This document shows, one piece after another, positions 16,148 through 24,621 of a stretch of 64,000 nt of DNA (the first letter of the stretch is position 1; every line of letters starts with the position of its first letter). Below the pieces are notes generated by a model. The model saw nothing but the letters and a program-made list of their open reading frames with translations. It did not search any database and was not told the origin of the DNA. The stretch is from assembly GCF_009729095.1 (NCBI RefSeq), contig NZ_VTGX01000001.1:620001-684000 (forward strand). Direction: 5' to 3'. The stretch comes from Mycolicibacterium sp. CBMA 247. GTDB taxonomy: Bacteria; Actinomycetota; Actinomycetes; Mycobacteriales; Mycobacteriaceae. Position numbers and translations under genes: made by a program.

Positions 16148-18294
16148 TCCACACAGAAATCGAGAATTCCAAATTGAGCGAGCTCAACGACCCCGATCAG
16201 CACCGAGCAATCTTCATCGACGACGAAGGCACCCTGGAGCAGCTGCGCCGGGATCCTCGCATCACCGTCATCGATGAATGCCGCGGGCAGCAGGCTGCGC
16301 TGCGCACGCTCGTGCCCGAGGTCGAACCGGAGCTCCTCGACGAGCCGACCAGATGGGCTTACTACCCATGGCGCCGGTGTGCGGTTCACATCCTGGGCCC
16401 GGTCGCGTTCAATCGGCTACGCCTGGATCGCAACCGCAATCTCATCAGTGCCGACGAACAGCAGAGGCTGTCGCGCCAGCGGATCGGTGTCATCGGGCTC
16501 AGCGTCGGGCACGCCATCGCCTACAACCTCGCCACCGAGGGTCTGTGCGGCGAGATTCGTCTCACCGACTTCGACGAGCTCGAGTTGGCCAACCTCAACC
16601 GGGTTCCCGGCACCGTGTTCGACCTGGGGTTGAACAAGGCCGTGGTGGCCGCCCGCAGGATCGCCGAAATCGACCCGTACATCAGGGTTCACATCGATCG
16701 CAACGGTGCGGTGCAAGAGTCCATCGATCAATTCCTGGACGGACTCGACGTCGTCGTCGAGGAATGTGACTCGCTCGACGCGAAAGTCCTTGTCCGCGAG
16801 GCTGCCCGGGCCCGGCGACTTCCGGTGTTGATGACCACCAGCGACCGCGGGCTGCTCGATGTCGAACGGTTCGACCTGGAGCCCGCGCGTCCGGTCCTGC
16901 ATGGTCTGCTCGGCGATATCGAAGCCCACGACCTGGCCGGGCTCAGCAGCAAGGACAAGGTGCCGCACGTTCTGCGGATTCTCGACGCACCCCAGCTGTC
17001 ACCCCGGATGGCGGCATCGCTGGTCGAGGTCGGCAAGACACTGACCACCTGGCCCCAGCTCGCCGCGGAGGTTGTACTGGGCGCCACCGTCGTCGCCAAC
17101 GCGGTGCGACGCATCGGACTGGGCGAGCCGATGCCGTCCGGGCGGGTTCGCGTCGATGTCGCCGATGCGCTCGACCACATCGGCGATCCTCTGGTGAACA
17201 TGCCCGCGCCCGTACACGCGGATGCGGACAGCCAGGCCGAACCGACCGGGATGGCAGACATCCTCGCCAACGCGGCGACCCGTGCGCCTTCGGGCGGCAA
17301 TGCCCAACCGTGGCATATCGAGTCGAGCGACAACCGGATCAGTCTCCGCTTGGCCACGAAATACACCACGGCGATGGACGTCGGGTACCGCGGTAGCGCG
17401 GTGGCGCTGGGGGCTGCCGCATTCAATGCACGGGTGGCAGCGGCGGCACACGACCTGACCGGTCAGGTGCAGTGGTCCCGCGGCGACGAGGGCACCCCCC
17501 TGTACGGGGTCATGGAGTTCTCCCCCGGCAGCGCACCGGAGTTGGCTGAGCTCTACCACCCGATGCTGGCCCGGGAGACCAATCGGCTCCGGGGTACGTC
17601 GGAGCCGATCGCCACCGATGTGCTCGATGACCTGCGAGCCGCCGCCCGCAACGAGGGTGCCGAACTGACGATCCTCGATGGCCCGGCCGAGATCGAAACC
17701 GCCGCAGGCATACTCGCCGAGACGGACCGGATCCGCTATCTGACCCCGACCCTGCACCGGGAGATGATGTCGGAACTGCGCTGGCCCGGCGACCCAGGGC
17801 CGGATACCGGTCTCGACGTGACGACGCTCGGGTTGGACCCGGCCGACATGGTGGTGCTGGACATCCTGCGCCGGCCCGAGGTGATGGCGAAGTTGTCGGA
17901 CTGGAACGCGGGCACGGCACTCGGTGACGACACCTACGAGCGGGTCACGTCCAGCTCGGCCCTCGCAGTCGTCTCGGTTCGGGGCCACCGGCTGACCGAC
18001 TATGCCCTGGCCGGATCGGCGGTCGAGGCCGTCTGGGTCGGCGCCCAGCAGCACGGACTCGCCGTTCAACCCGTGTCGCCGGTATTCCTCTACGCCCACG
18101 ACGACCGGGACCGGCACGAGTTGTCGCCCGGCCATGCCGACGCACTGCGCGACCTGCAGTACGCTTTCCGCAGGTTGACCACCACCGAGCGCGACGAATC
18201 ACAGGCGCTGGTGCTCAGGTTGTCCTATGCGCCGCGTCCGACCGTACGCAGCAGACGCCGAGCCCGAACGGGTTCGACGCCGCAGTGCGGCTGA
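16144..18294 (+). CDS. moeY: ThiF-type adenylyltransferase / nitroreductase fusion (MoeY-like)
   Basis: 716 aa. Residues about 110-340 are an E1/ThiF/MoeB-like domain: RIGVIGLSVGHAIAYNLA nucleotide loop (GxSxGH rather than GxGxxG), RLTDFDELELANLNR with the Asp and Arg used for ATP, and KAVVAARRIAEIDPYI. Residues about 365-690 resemble an FMN nitroreductase, with NAATRAPSGGNAQPW at its start. No zinc CxxC pairs are visible. The architecture equals Rv1355c, named MoeY; molybdopterin activity is an old annotation, not proven. Coupled to its neighbours by overlaps of 4 and 10 bp. Confidence 0.82.
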   Translation: MIHTEIENSKLSELNDPDQHRAIFIDDEGTLEQLRRDPRITVIDECRGQQAALRTLVPEVEPELLDEPTRWAYYPWRRCAVHILGPVAFNRLRLDRNRNLISADEQQRLSRQRIGVIGLSVGHAIAYNLATEGLCGEIRLTDFDELELANLNRVPGTVFDLGLNKAVVAARRIAEIDPYIRVHIDRNGAVQESIDQFLDGLDVVVEECDSLDAKVLVREAARARRLPVLMTTSDRGLLDVERFDLEPARPVLHGLLGDIEAHDLAGLSSKDKVPHVLRILDAPQLSPRMAASLVEVGKTLTTWPQLAAEVVLGATVVANAVRRIGLGEPMPSGRVRVDVADALDHIGDPLVNMPAPVHADADSQAEPTGMADILANAATRAPSGGNAQPWHIESSDNRISLRLATKYTTAMDVGYRGSAVALGAAAFNARVAAAAHDLTGQVQWSRGDEGTPLYGVMEFSPGSAPELAELYHPMLARETNRLRGTSEPIATDVLDDLRAAARNEGAELTILDGPAEIETAAGILAETDRIRYLTPTLHREMMSELRWPGDPGPDTGLDVTTLGLDPADMVVLDILRRPEVMAKLSDWNAGTALGDDTYERVTSSSALAVVSVRGHRLTDYALAGSAVEAVWVGAQQHGLAVQPVSPVFLYAHDDRDRHELSPGHADALRDLQYAFRRLTTTERDESQALVLRLSYAPRPTVRSRRRARTGSTPQCG

Positions 18295-20174
18295 GGCCGG
18301 TGCAGAGGTATATGCGGAGGTATCTGGTGCCAGGCAGCCTCGAACTGCTCGTCACGTCGGTCGCGACGCAGCTCATGACGGTCGATGCGGCGACCTCGGT
18401 CGCGGTGAGCCAACAGGTGCTGGCCGAGCTGATCTCGTTCTTCGACGTGGACGTGAGCTTCCTGCGTCACAACGATCACGAGGCACACGCGACATGGCTG
18501 GTCGCCGAGTGGCCGCCGCGCCCATCGGACTCCCAGTCCGACCCGCTCGCGGTGATCCACTTCGCTGATGCCGACCCGGTGTTCGCGATGGCCGAGCACC
18601 TCAAGGAACCGGCGGTGTTCCGTCCGGAACCGGCCACTGACGATTACCAGCGCACGATCGAGGCCGGACGTCACATCGCGACCACCTCGATGGCATGCGT
18701 GCCGTTGTTGTCCGGAGACATCACCACCGGCGTTCTGGGTTTCGTCAAGTTCGGCGATCGGGAGTGGTTGCCCGCAGAACTCAACGCGCTCAAGGCGATT
18801 GCCTCATTGTTTGCCCAGGTGCAGGCGCGCATCGAGGCCGAAGACCGGTTGCGCTACCTGGCGGATCACGATCACCTCACCGGGCTGCACAACCGCAGGG
18901 CGCTGATGGCCCATCTGGGAGCCCGACTGGCTCCCGGCCAGCCCGGCCCGGTGGTCGTGATGTTCTTCGACCTGGACCGGCTGAAGGCGATCAACGACTA
19001 TCTGGGCCATACCGCCGGAGATGCCTTCATCAGCATCCTGGCCGAGCGGTTGCAGCTCGGCGACGACCAGCCCAAGCTGATCGCACGACTCGGCGGGGAC
19101 GAGTTCGTCGTGGTCCCCGCGGCATCGATGACGGTCGAGGCGGCGACGGCGCTGGCCTATCGACTCCAGTCGGTCTTGCGCGAGCGGGTGACCATCGATG
19201 GCGAGATGCTCACCCGTACCGTCAGCATCGGTCTGGCCGAAGGCATTCCGGGCCGGGACTCCACCTCCGATCTGCTGAACCGGGCCGACCATGCGGTGCT
19301 GACCGCGAAGAACTCCGGGGGCAATCGAGTCGCGGTGTTCTCCGATGCGATGGCGATGGACATCGACTTCCGCAACGACATCGAACTGCACCTGCAGAGC
19401 GTGATCGAGAGCGGCGCGCTGGTGCTGCACTATCTGCCCGAGATCGACATGCGTACCGGCGAGGTGCTGGCTGCCGAGGCGCTGGTCCGCTGGCAGCACC
19501 CGACCCGCGGTCTGCTGTCCCCCGACTCGTTCATCGGGGTGGCCGAATCCATCAACCTGGCAGGGGAATTGGGCCGCTGGGTGCTGCGGACCGCGTGCGC
19601 CGAGTTCGCCCGGTGGCGGTCCAACGGCGTCGGCCGCAACATCGTGCTGCGGATCAACGTGTCGCCGGTGCAGTTGGTGACCGACGGTTTCGTCGCATCG
19701 GTGGCCGGCATCATGAAGGAATTCCACCTGCCCCGCGGCTCGGTGTGCCTGGAGATCACCGAGAGCATCGTGGTGCAGGACATCGAAACCACCCGTTCGA
19801 CGCTGACCGGGCTGCACAAGGTGGGCGTGCAGGTGGCCATCGACGACTTCGGCACCGGGTACAGCGCGCTGTCGCTGTTGAAATCGCTGCCGGTGGACAC
19901 CCTCAAGATCGACCGCAGCTTTGTCGCCGGACTCGGGTCGGACCCGGGTGACTTGCCGATCGTGCGCGCGGTGATCGCCCTGGCCGGCGCATTCGGCCTA
20001 CAGCTGGTGGCCGAAGGGGTGGAGACCGAACGGGCCGCGCTGACGCTGTTGCGGCACGGCTGCTATCGCGCGCAGGGTTTCTTGCTGTCCAAGCCGATCC
20101 TCGGCCACGAGATGGCCGCGCTATTGGCTAAAGGGCGGGTACCGGTGCATTTCTCCGCTGCGCCGCGCACGTGA
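18285..20174 (+). CDS. dcpA: GAF-GGDEF-EAL bifunctional c-di-GMP enzyme (DcpA/Rv1354c-like)
   Basis: 629 aa, cytoplasmic. Residues about 15-180 form a GAF-like sensor. The GGDEF domain has FFDLDRLKAINDYLGH and an intact RLGGDEF (residues about 268-274). The EAL domain begins AAEALVRWQHPTRG near residue 396 and retains ITESIV, IDDFGTGYSALSLLKSLP and LKIDRSF, so both synthesis and hydrolysis look possible. Order and gene context match Rv1354c and the M. smegmatis bifunctional enzyme DcpA/MSDGC-1. GTG 18285 overlaps moeY by 10 bp; ATG 18312 is an alternative start. The 3' end overlaps the convergent flavoprotein gene by 54 bp. Confidence 0.92.
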   Translation: MRLRPVQRYMRRYLVPGSLELLVTSVATQLMTVDAATSVAVSQQVLAELISFFDVDVSFLRHNDHEAHATWLVAEWPPRPSDSQSDPLAVIHFADADPVFAMAEHLKEPAVFRPEPATDDYQRTIEAGRHIATTSMACVPLLSGDITTGVLGFVKFGDREWLPAELNALKAIASLFAQVQARIEAEDRLRYLADHDHLTGLHNRRALMAHLGARLAPGQPGPVVVMFFDLDRLKAINDYLGHTAGDAFISILAERLQLGDDQPKLIARLGGDEFVVVPAASMTVEAATALAYRLQSVLRERVTIDGEMLTRTVSIGLAEGIPGRDSTSDLLNRADHAVLTAKNSGGNRVAVFSDAMAMDIDFRNDIELHLQSVIESGALVLHYLPEIDMRTGEVLAAEALVRWQHPTRGLLSPDSFIGVAESINLAGELGRWVLRTACAEFARWRSNGVGRNIVLRINVSPVQLVTDGFVASVAGIMKEFHLPRGSVCLEITESIVVQDIETTRSTLTGLHKVGVQVAIDDFGTGYSALSLLKSLPVDTLKIDRSFVAGLGSDPGDLPIVRAVIALAGAFGLQLVAEGVETERAALTLLRHGCYRAQGFLLSKPILGHEMAALLAKGRVPVHFSAAPRT

Positions 20175-21032
20175 GCGTCCCGAATCGCGCAGCGAGTCGT
20201 GCACCCGACCGGAACTGCAGTAGTCCGATCGCGCTTCGTCCCGGTCGAATTCCAGCAGTTCCACCCGGCCGAATCTGCTGGCGTTGTAGCCGACCAGGCC
20301 GACCTGCAGGGGCTTACCCGGCTCGATGAGCTGACCGGCCGCCGAGCCCGAACCGGCACCGCCGAGTTCCGTCGATACGGCCACGCCGTGGCGGGCCCGC
20401 AGGGCCAGCGGACCGTCGGCGGTGTCGATCACGACCCCGAGTACCTCGCCCTCCTCGAACACGATGCGCTGCAGGGTGCTGTTGTCCGAGGTCGGGATCT
20501 GCCGGTCGAGCACCTGTGCCGACAGCCAGTCGCCGAGGACCGATGCCGTGCCGGCCGCACCGTCGGCCTCCAGCACGCCGAGCACCTTGACCTGGATCTC
20601 CTCACCGGAGCGGGCCTTCATCGGCGTCATACCCCGGTCGGTCAAACGCGTGTAGAGAACACCGTAGGGGGATGTCAGGCAACACTGCGCCCAGTCCTGC
20701 AGCCGAGCGCCGTAGAACGGCGCGATCCGACCGCGTCCAGAAACCGGGGTCCATTCACTCACCGCCCGGACCATCGGCTCGGCGTCGTACTCGGCGTCCG
20801 CGCGGCGCTCCAGATCGGCCGACAACGCCTCGAAGTATTCGCGGGTCTCAGAATCCTCGATACCTGCACCCAACCACGGGGCCTCCGGACCGGGCGCTAC
20901 CGATTGGGGGTCGCTCGGAATCCCCGGCCGGGCGATGTGTACGTCGAGGCCGGCATCCGCTGCCGCAATGGCCGCGGCCAACGCCCCGAACCCCGAGCCA
21001 CAGCAAACGACGTCGACTTCGTCATCCCACAT
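20121..21032 (-). CDS. Short FAD-binding oxidoreductase-like protein
   Basis: 303 aa. The N-terminal Rossmann motif VDVVCCGSGFGALAAAIAA (GxGxxxxxxA) followed by GLDVHIARPG marks the FAD-binding fold of the fumarate reductase/ketosteroid dehydrogenase family, but that family is usually near 500 aa. No conserved active-site Arg/His region is visible; the middle contains a Cys pair (WAQCCLTSPYGVLYTR) and the end is Arg-rich and low in conservation. Either a reduced flavoprotein or a decaying one. Converges on and overlaps the dcpA-like 3' end by 54 bp. Confidence 0.7.
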   Translation of the reverse strand: MWDDEVDVVCCGSGFGALAAAIAAADAGLDVHIARPGIPSDPQSVAPGPEAPWLGAGIEDSETREYFEALSADLERRADAEYDAEPMVRAVSEWTPVSGRGRIAPFYGARLQDWAQCCLTSPYGVLYTRLTDRGMTPMKARSGEEIQVKVLGVLEADGAAGTASVLGDWLSAQVLDRQIPTSDNSTLQRIVFEEGEVLGVVIDTADGPLALRARHGVAVSTELGGAGSGSAAGQLIEPGKPLQVGLVGYNASRFGRVELLEFDRDEARSDYCSSGRVHDSLRDSGRSRARRSGEMHRYPPFSQ

Positions 21033-21401
21033 CGGCTAGCGACATTCCGGAACGACCGAGAGGTGCATCACCAAGCCCGAATCAGCTTGGGAGCGCCCTG
21101 AAACTGGGGTTGCCACGGCCCGCACCGGGATTCGAGGGGGATTGCCGGTGCAGGCCATGGCAACGTTTCCAGGATAGCCCCTAGCTACCGCCGACCGCGA
21201 AATGGTGGCGGCCGCCACAGCGCCCGCGGCCGTGGCATGCGCCACCGCCGGGCGGGCAACCCGCGACGAACCAAGAGTTATCACGCTAAGCACGATACAT
21301 ACCTTTAGAATGATATGCACGTATGGCGAAGACTTTGAGTCTGTTGGTGGCGGCAGGGAAATCAGGACACGGCCACCAGCCCATCAGAGTCGGGAAGGCC
21401 C
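21033..21401. promoter_or_regulatory. Intergenic region ahead of the tandem TetR genes
   Basis: A 369-bp gap. The distal part is ordinary GC-rich sequence. The segment 21288-21330 is AT-rich and holds CATAC (from 21298) and GTATG (from 21321) as 5-bp inverted arms around an 18-bp centre, close to the AT-rich operators of gamma-butyrolactone-receptor-type TetRs. It probably carries the promoter of the TetR pair. A small leftward open frame here with a hydrophobic start was not accepted. Confidence 0.4.
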
Positions 21402-22115
21402 GTGGTGAATGAGCAGCTCGACCGGCGAGCAGAGCTGACCCGCCTCCAGATCCTGCAGGCGGCGGCACGACAGTTCGCCCGTACGCCCTACAGCCTGGTC
21501 AGCCTCGACGACATCTTGGCCGATGCCAGCGTCACCAAAGGCGCGCTGTACTTCCACTTCCGGTCCAAGCACGCCCTGGCGGCCTCGATCGTCGAGCACC
21601 GGACCCAGCTGGCCAACAAGGTGGTCGATGGTGTCCTTGCCCGCAACCTGTCCGGAGCGGAGACGCTGATCGATCTCTCGTGCCTGGTGGCCGCCGAGGA
21701 CATCGGTGACCCGATGGCCCGGGCCTGCCTGAACCTGGTCGAATCGATCGGCCGAACCGACGACTTGGGGCCACGAGTGCTGGACGAATGGGTGCAAGGT
21801 TTCGCCGGTATCGCCAAACGCGCCATCGGTGAGGGCGATTTCACCGCCAACACCGACCCGGAGGCGGTCGCCCGGTTACTGGTGTCGATATACCTGGGCG
21901 TGCGCCAGACCAGCGACCTCGACGATCCACCGCGGTTCCTCACCGACCTCGAGCACAGCTGGCAGCTGGCGCTACCCGGGTTCGTCGAACCCGAGCGGCT
22001 CAGCTACCTCAAGCAGTTCATCCGGCGGCGCACCGCGGTGGGCATCAAGAAGGCCGCGCCGCTGCACCCCCGCCGCTCCGACCGCACACCGGACGCACCC
22101 ATCGGGCGGGCCTGA
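21402..22115 (+). CDS. TetR regulator, gamma-butyrolactone-receptor-like
   Basis: 237 aa. The HTH at residues 12-60 reads LTRLQILQAAARQFAR, then SLDDILADASVTKGALYFHF, the recognition helix typical of the ScbR/ArpA-type TetR branch. The ligand domain has WVQGFAGIAKRAI and YLGVRQTSDL. GTG GTG at 21402/21405 offers two starts with GGGAAGG upstream. It is followed after 31 bp by a second TetR of the same branch. Such proteins sense autoregulator-like small molecules in streptomycetes; the ligand in mycobacteria is unknown. Confidence 0.88.
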   Translation: MVNEQLDRRAELTRLQILQAAARQFARTPYSLVSLDDILADASVTKGALYFHFRSKHALAASIVEHRTQLANKVVDGVLARNLSGAETLIDLSCLVAAEDIGDPMARACLNLVESIGRTDDLGPRVLDEWVQGFAGIAKRAIGEGDFTANTDPEAVARLLVSIYLGVRQTSDLDDPPRFLTDLEHSWQLALPGFVEPERLSYLKQFIRRRTAVGIKKAAPLHPRRSDRTPDAPIGRA

Positions 22116-22146
22116 TGGAGCGAGACGGAGGGATACGGAAGCCACC

Positions 22147-22800
22147 ATGGCACGCCAGGCCCGATCCGAGCTGACCCGACAGAAGATCATCACCGCCGCC
22201 GTCGACCTGTTCAGCGAGCAGGGCTATCCGGCGACAGGCCTCGGAGACATCATCGCGCGGGCCGAGATGACCAAGGGCGCGCTCTACTACCACTTCGACT
22301 CCAAGGAATCCCTGGCCGAGGCGATCATCAGCGACGGCGGCACCGCCATGCTGGCCACATTCCGCGCCATCGCCGAATCCTCATCGCCGGCTTTGGAGAA
22401 CACCATTCACGGGCTGTTCGTGGTGGCCGACTTCACCCGCTCCGACAAGGCCGCACAGATCGGCATGCAGCTGCTGCGCACGTTCAGCGGTATCAACGCC
22501 GCCGCCACCCGGGTCTACACGAGCTGGCTCGACGAGCTCACCGAGCAGTTGGTCCAGGCCGCCGACGAAGGTGATCTACGGGAGAACCTGAATATCGCGG
22601 GCGCCGCCGAGGTGATCCTGGGGTCCATGCTGGGCGCCGAGACACTCTCCCGCGCCGACGCGACGGGCACCGAGCTTCGCGAACGGGTGGCCCGCACCTG
22701 GGATCTGCTGCTGCCCGCGATCGTCAACGATGAATCGCTGGGGTATTTCCGTGAGTTCCTGGCCCGCGAATCGCTGCGACGGTCACAGGCTGCCGGCTGA
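22147..22800 (+). CDS. TetR regulator, gamma-butyrolactone-receptor-like
   Basis: 217 aa. The start is ATG 22147 (MARQARSELTRQ), with GGAGGG 15-20 nt upstream; an earlier in-frame opening is merely the antisense-free extension inside the preceding TetR and is discarded. HTH: KIITAAVDLFSEQGYPATG, then IARAEMTKGALYYHFDSK. The ligand domain contains IGMQLLRTFSGINAAATRVYTSW. Tandem with the TetR ending at 22115, so they may be co-transcribed paralogues controlling the nearby acyl-CoA dehydrogenase pair or other lipid genes. Confidence 0.88.
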   Translation: MARQARSELTRQKIITAAVDLFSEQGYPATGLGDIIARAEMTKGALYYHFDSKESLAEAIISDGGTAMLATFRAIAESSSPALENTIHGLFVVADFTRSDKAAQIGMQLLRTFSGINAAATRVYTSWLDELTEQLVQAADEGDLRENLNIAGAAEVILGSMLGAETLSRADATGTELRERVARTWDLLLPAIVNDESLGYFREFLARESLRRSQAAG

Positions 22801-22821
22801 CGCCAACGCGTCACTGTCGCA

Positions 22822-23223
22822 CTAGAGTTCGTCGGACCACAGCCGCTCGGTGAGGTCCTGGAACGTCGCCAATACCACCGGGTCATCGCCGCGCAGCAGC
22901 GCCGACTTGCTCATCCGCGCCTTCACGATCGAACCGTCGTGGTGGACGAGATCGACAAGCAGGCCGGCATTGGCCCGCATCACCGATACCGCCGACTCAT
23001 CGGCGGGCACCGAGTGAAACACCTCAGCAAACGGCATGTTCTTCACTGCATCGGCGTCGCGACCCACCATCTCGCCGAATGCGCTGTTGGCGAAGAGGAT
23101 GGTTCCATCTTCGGCGATCGCCAACACCGGCACCGGGAACCGCTCCAGCACCACCAGGGCAGGCAGGTTCTGCAGCAATGCCATCGGAGATCGGGGGTCC
23201 TGAGCACTTTGGCGACGCTCCAC
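22822..23223 (-). CDS. Single PAS-domain protein
   Basis: About 133 aa. A PAS fold is clear: FPVPVLAIAEDGTILFANSAFGEMVG, then FAEVFHSVP, and the PAC-like LVHHDGSIVKARMSKSALLRGDDPVVLATFQDLTE. No output domain follows, so it is a stand-alone sensor or adaptor. The start is uncertain: GTG 23223 (VERRQSAQD) is used, ATG 23184 (MALLQNLPAL) is the next choice. Leftward, between the TetR pair and the rightward acyl-CoA dehydrogenase genes; perhaps a redox or ligand sensor for this locus. Confidence 0.75.
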   Translation of the reverse strand: MERRQSAQDPRSPMALLQNLPALVVLERFPVPVLAIAEDGTILFANSAFGEMVGRDADAVKNMPFAEVFHSVPADESAVSVMRANAGLLVDLVHHDGSIVKARMSKSALLRGDDPVVLATFQDLTERLWSDEL

Positions 23224-23388
23224 GCCTTCAATTATCGCCCTTGGCCGCGGCCCGGTACCACCGCCGCCCAGCAACGTCCCGTGTCGCCACTCCCCCGTAC
23301 GGGGCCGACGCGCCAGGCAGGGTGGCCTACGCCACTTGACTAACTAGGTTTACTCTGTGGAGCGATACCAGCAGAGACAGGGGCAGGC

Positions 23389-24621
23389 ATGGACCTGAAG
23401 TGGTCGACAAGCGACCAGGAATTCCGCGTTGAAGTTCGCGACTTTCTCGCCAAGAATCTGACTCCCGAGCTCCGGCGCGCCGGCCAGCTGATGACCAGTG
23501 TCTATGCCGATCACGACGCCAGCATGGCCTGGCAGAAGGTCCTCCACGAGCGGGGCTGGGCAGCCCCGGCCTGGCCGGTCGAGCACGGCGGCTGCAACTG
23601 GAGTCTGACCCAGCACTACATCTTCAGCCGCGAATCGACGTTGGCCGGCGCTCCGTCGCTGTCGCCCATGGGAATCCGCATGGTGGCCCACGCGATCATC
23701 AAATTCGGCACACCGGAGCAGAAGGATTACTTCCTCCCCCGAATCCTGACCGGCGAGGTCTTCTTCTGCCAGGGCTACTCCGAGCCCGAAGCCGGCTCGG
23801 ACCTGGCCGCGCTGTCGATGGCTGCGGTTTCAGATGGCGATGACCTGGTGTGCACCGGCAGCAAGATCTGGACCACCCACGCCCAGGAGGCGAACTGGAT
23901 CTTCGCCCTGGTGCGCACCACCCGTGGCGCCAAGAAACAGCAGGGCATCACATTCGTGCTGATCGATATGACCTCCCCCGGCATCGAGATCCGGCCACTG
24001 GTGATGACCTCCGGCGAAGAGATCCAGAATCAGGTCTTCTTCGACGAGGTCCGGGTACCGAAGTCCAACGTGATCGGCACCATCGACGACGGCTGGACCG
24101 TGGCCAAATACCTGCTGGAATTCGAGCGCGGCGGCGGCGCCAACGCGCCCGCATTGCAGGTGCTCGGCGAAGAAATCTCAGCGGTCGCCTCCGAAGAGCC
24201 CGGTCCCACCGGCGGCCGACTGATCGACGATCCGGGATTCAGCCGCAGGCTGGCCGACGCCCGGATCCGCACCGACGTGCTGGAAATCCTGGAGTACCGG
24301 GTGCTGGCCGCGGTTGCCGAGGGGCGCAATCCGGGCACGGCCTCGTCAATGCTCAAGATCCTGAGCACCGAACTGAGCCAGACCTTGACCGAACTGTCCA
24401 TGGAAGCTGCAGGCCCGCTCGGGCGCGCCTACCAGCCACACGCCACCTGTCCCGGGGGCCCGGTGGCCGAGTACGAACCGCCCGCCGACGGTTATCACAG
24501 CGGAGCGCCGTGGCAGGCGGTCGCCCCACTGCGCTACTTCAATGACCGGGCCGGCTCGATCTACGCCGGTAGCAACGAAATTCAGCGAAACATCCTCGCC
24601 AAGGCAGAACTGGGGCTCTAG
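23389..24621 (+). CDS. Acyl-CoA dehydrogenase, subunit of a probable heteromeric pair
   Basis: 410 aa. The ACAD fold is shown by GYSEPEAGSDLAALSMAAV, SKIWTTHAQEANWIFALVR and FDEVRVPKSNVIG. The C-terminus reads SIYAGSNEIQRNILAK, so the usual catalytic EGTSEIQ position is AGSNEIQ. An insertion LGRAYQPHATCPGGP sits near residue 345. This type is known in steroid- and cholate-degrading FadE pairs that form alpha2-beta2 complexes. It directly abuts the second FadE gene (stop 24619-24621, ATG 24622). The substrate may be a bulky acyl-CoA such as a steroid side chain; that is inference. Confidence 0.9.
   Translation: MDLKWSTSDQEFRVEVRDFLAKNLTPELRRAGQLMTSVYADHDASMAWQKVLHERGWAAPAWPVEHGGCNWSLTQHYIFSRESTLAGAPSLSPMGIRMVAHAIIKFGTPEQKDYFLPRILTGEVFFCQGYSEPEAGSDLAALSMAAVSDGDDLVCTGSKIWTTHAQEANWIFALVRTTRGAKKQQGITFVLIDMTSPGIEIRPLVMTSGEEIQNQVFFDEVRVPKSNVIGTIDDGWTVAKYLLEFERGGGANAPALQVLGEEISAVASEEPGPTGGRLIDDPGFSRRLADARIRTDVLEILEYRVLAAVAEGRNPGTASSMLKILSTELSQTLTELSMEAAGPLGRAYQPHATCPGGPVAEYEPPADGYHSGAPWQAVAPLRYFNDRAGSIYAGSNEIQRNILAKAELGL

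Noticed and set aside
21036..21320. Small leftward frame with hydrophobic N-terminus upstream of the TetR pair
   Set aside because: No ribosome site, Ala/Arg-rich tail, and it covers the probable promoter/operator region.
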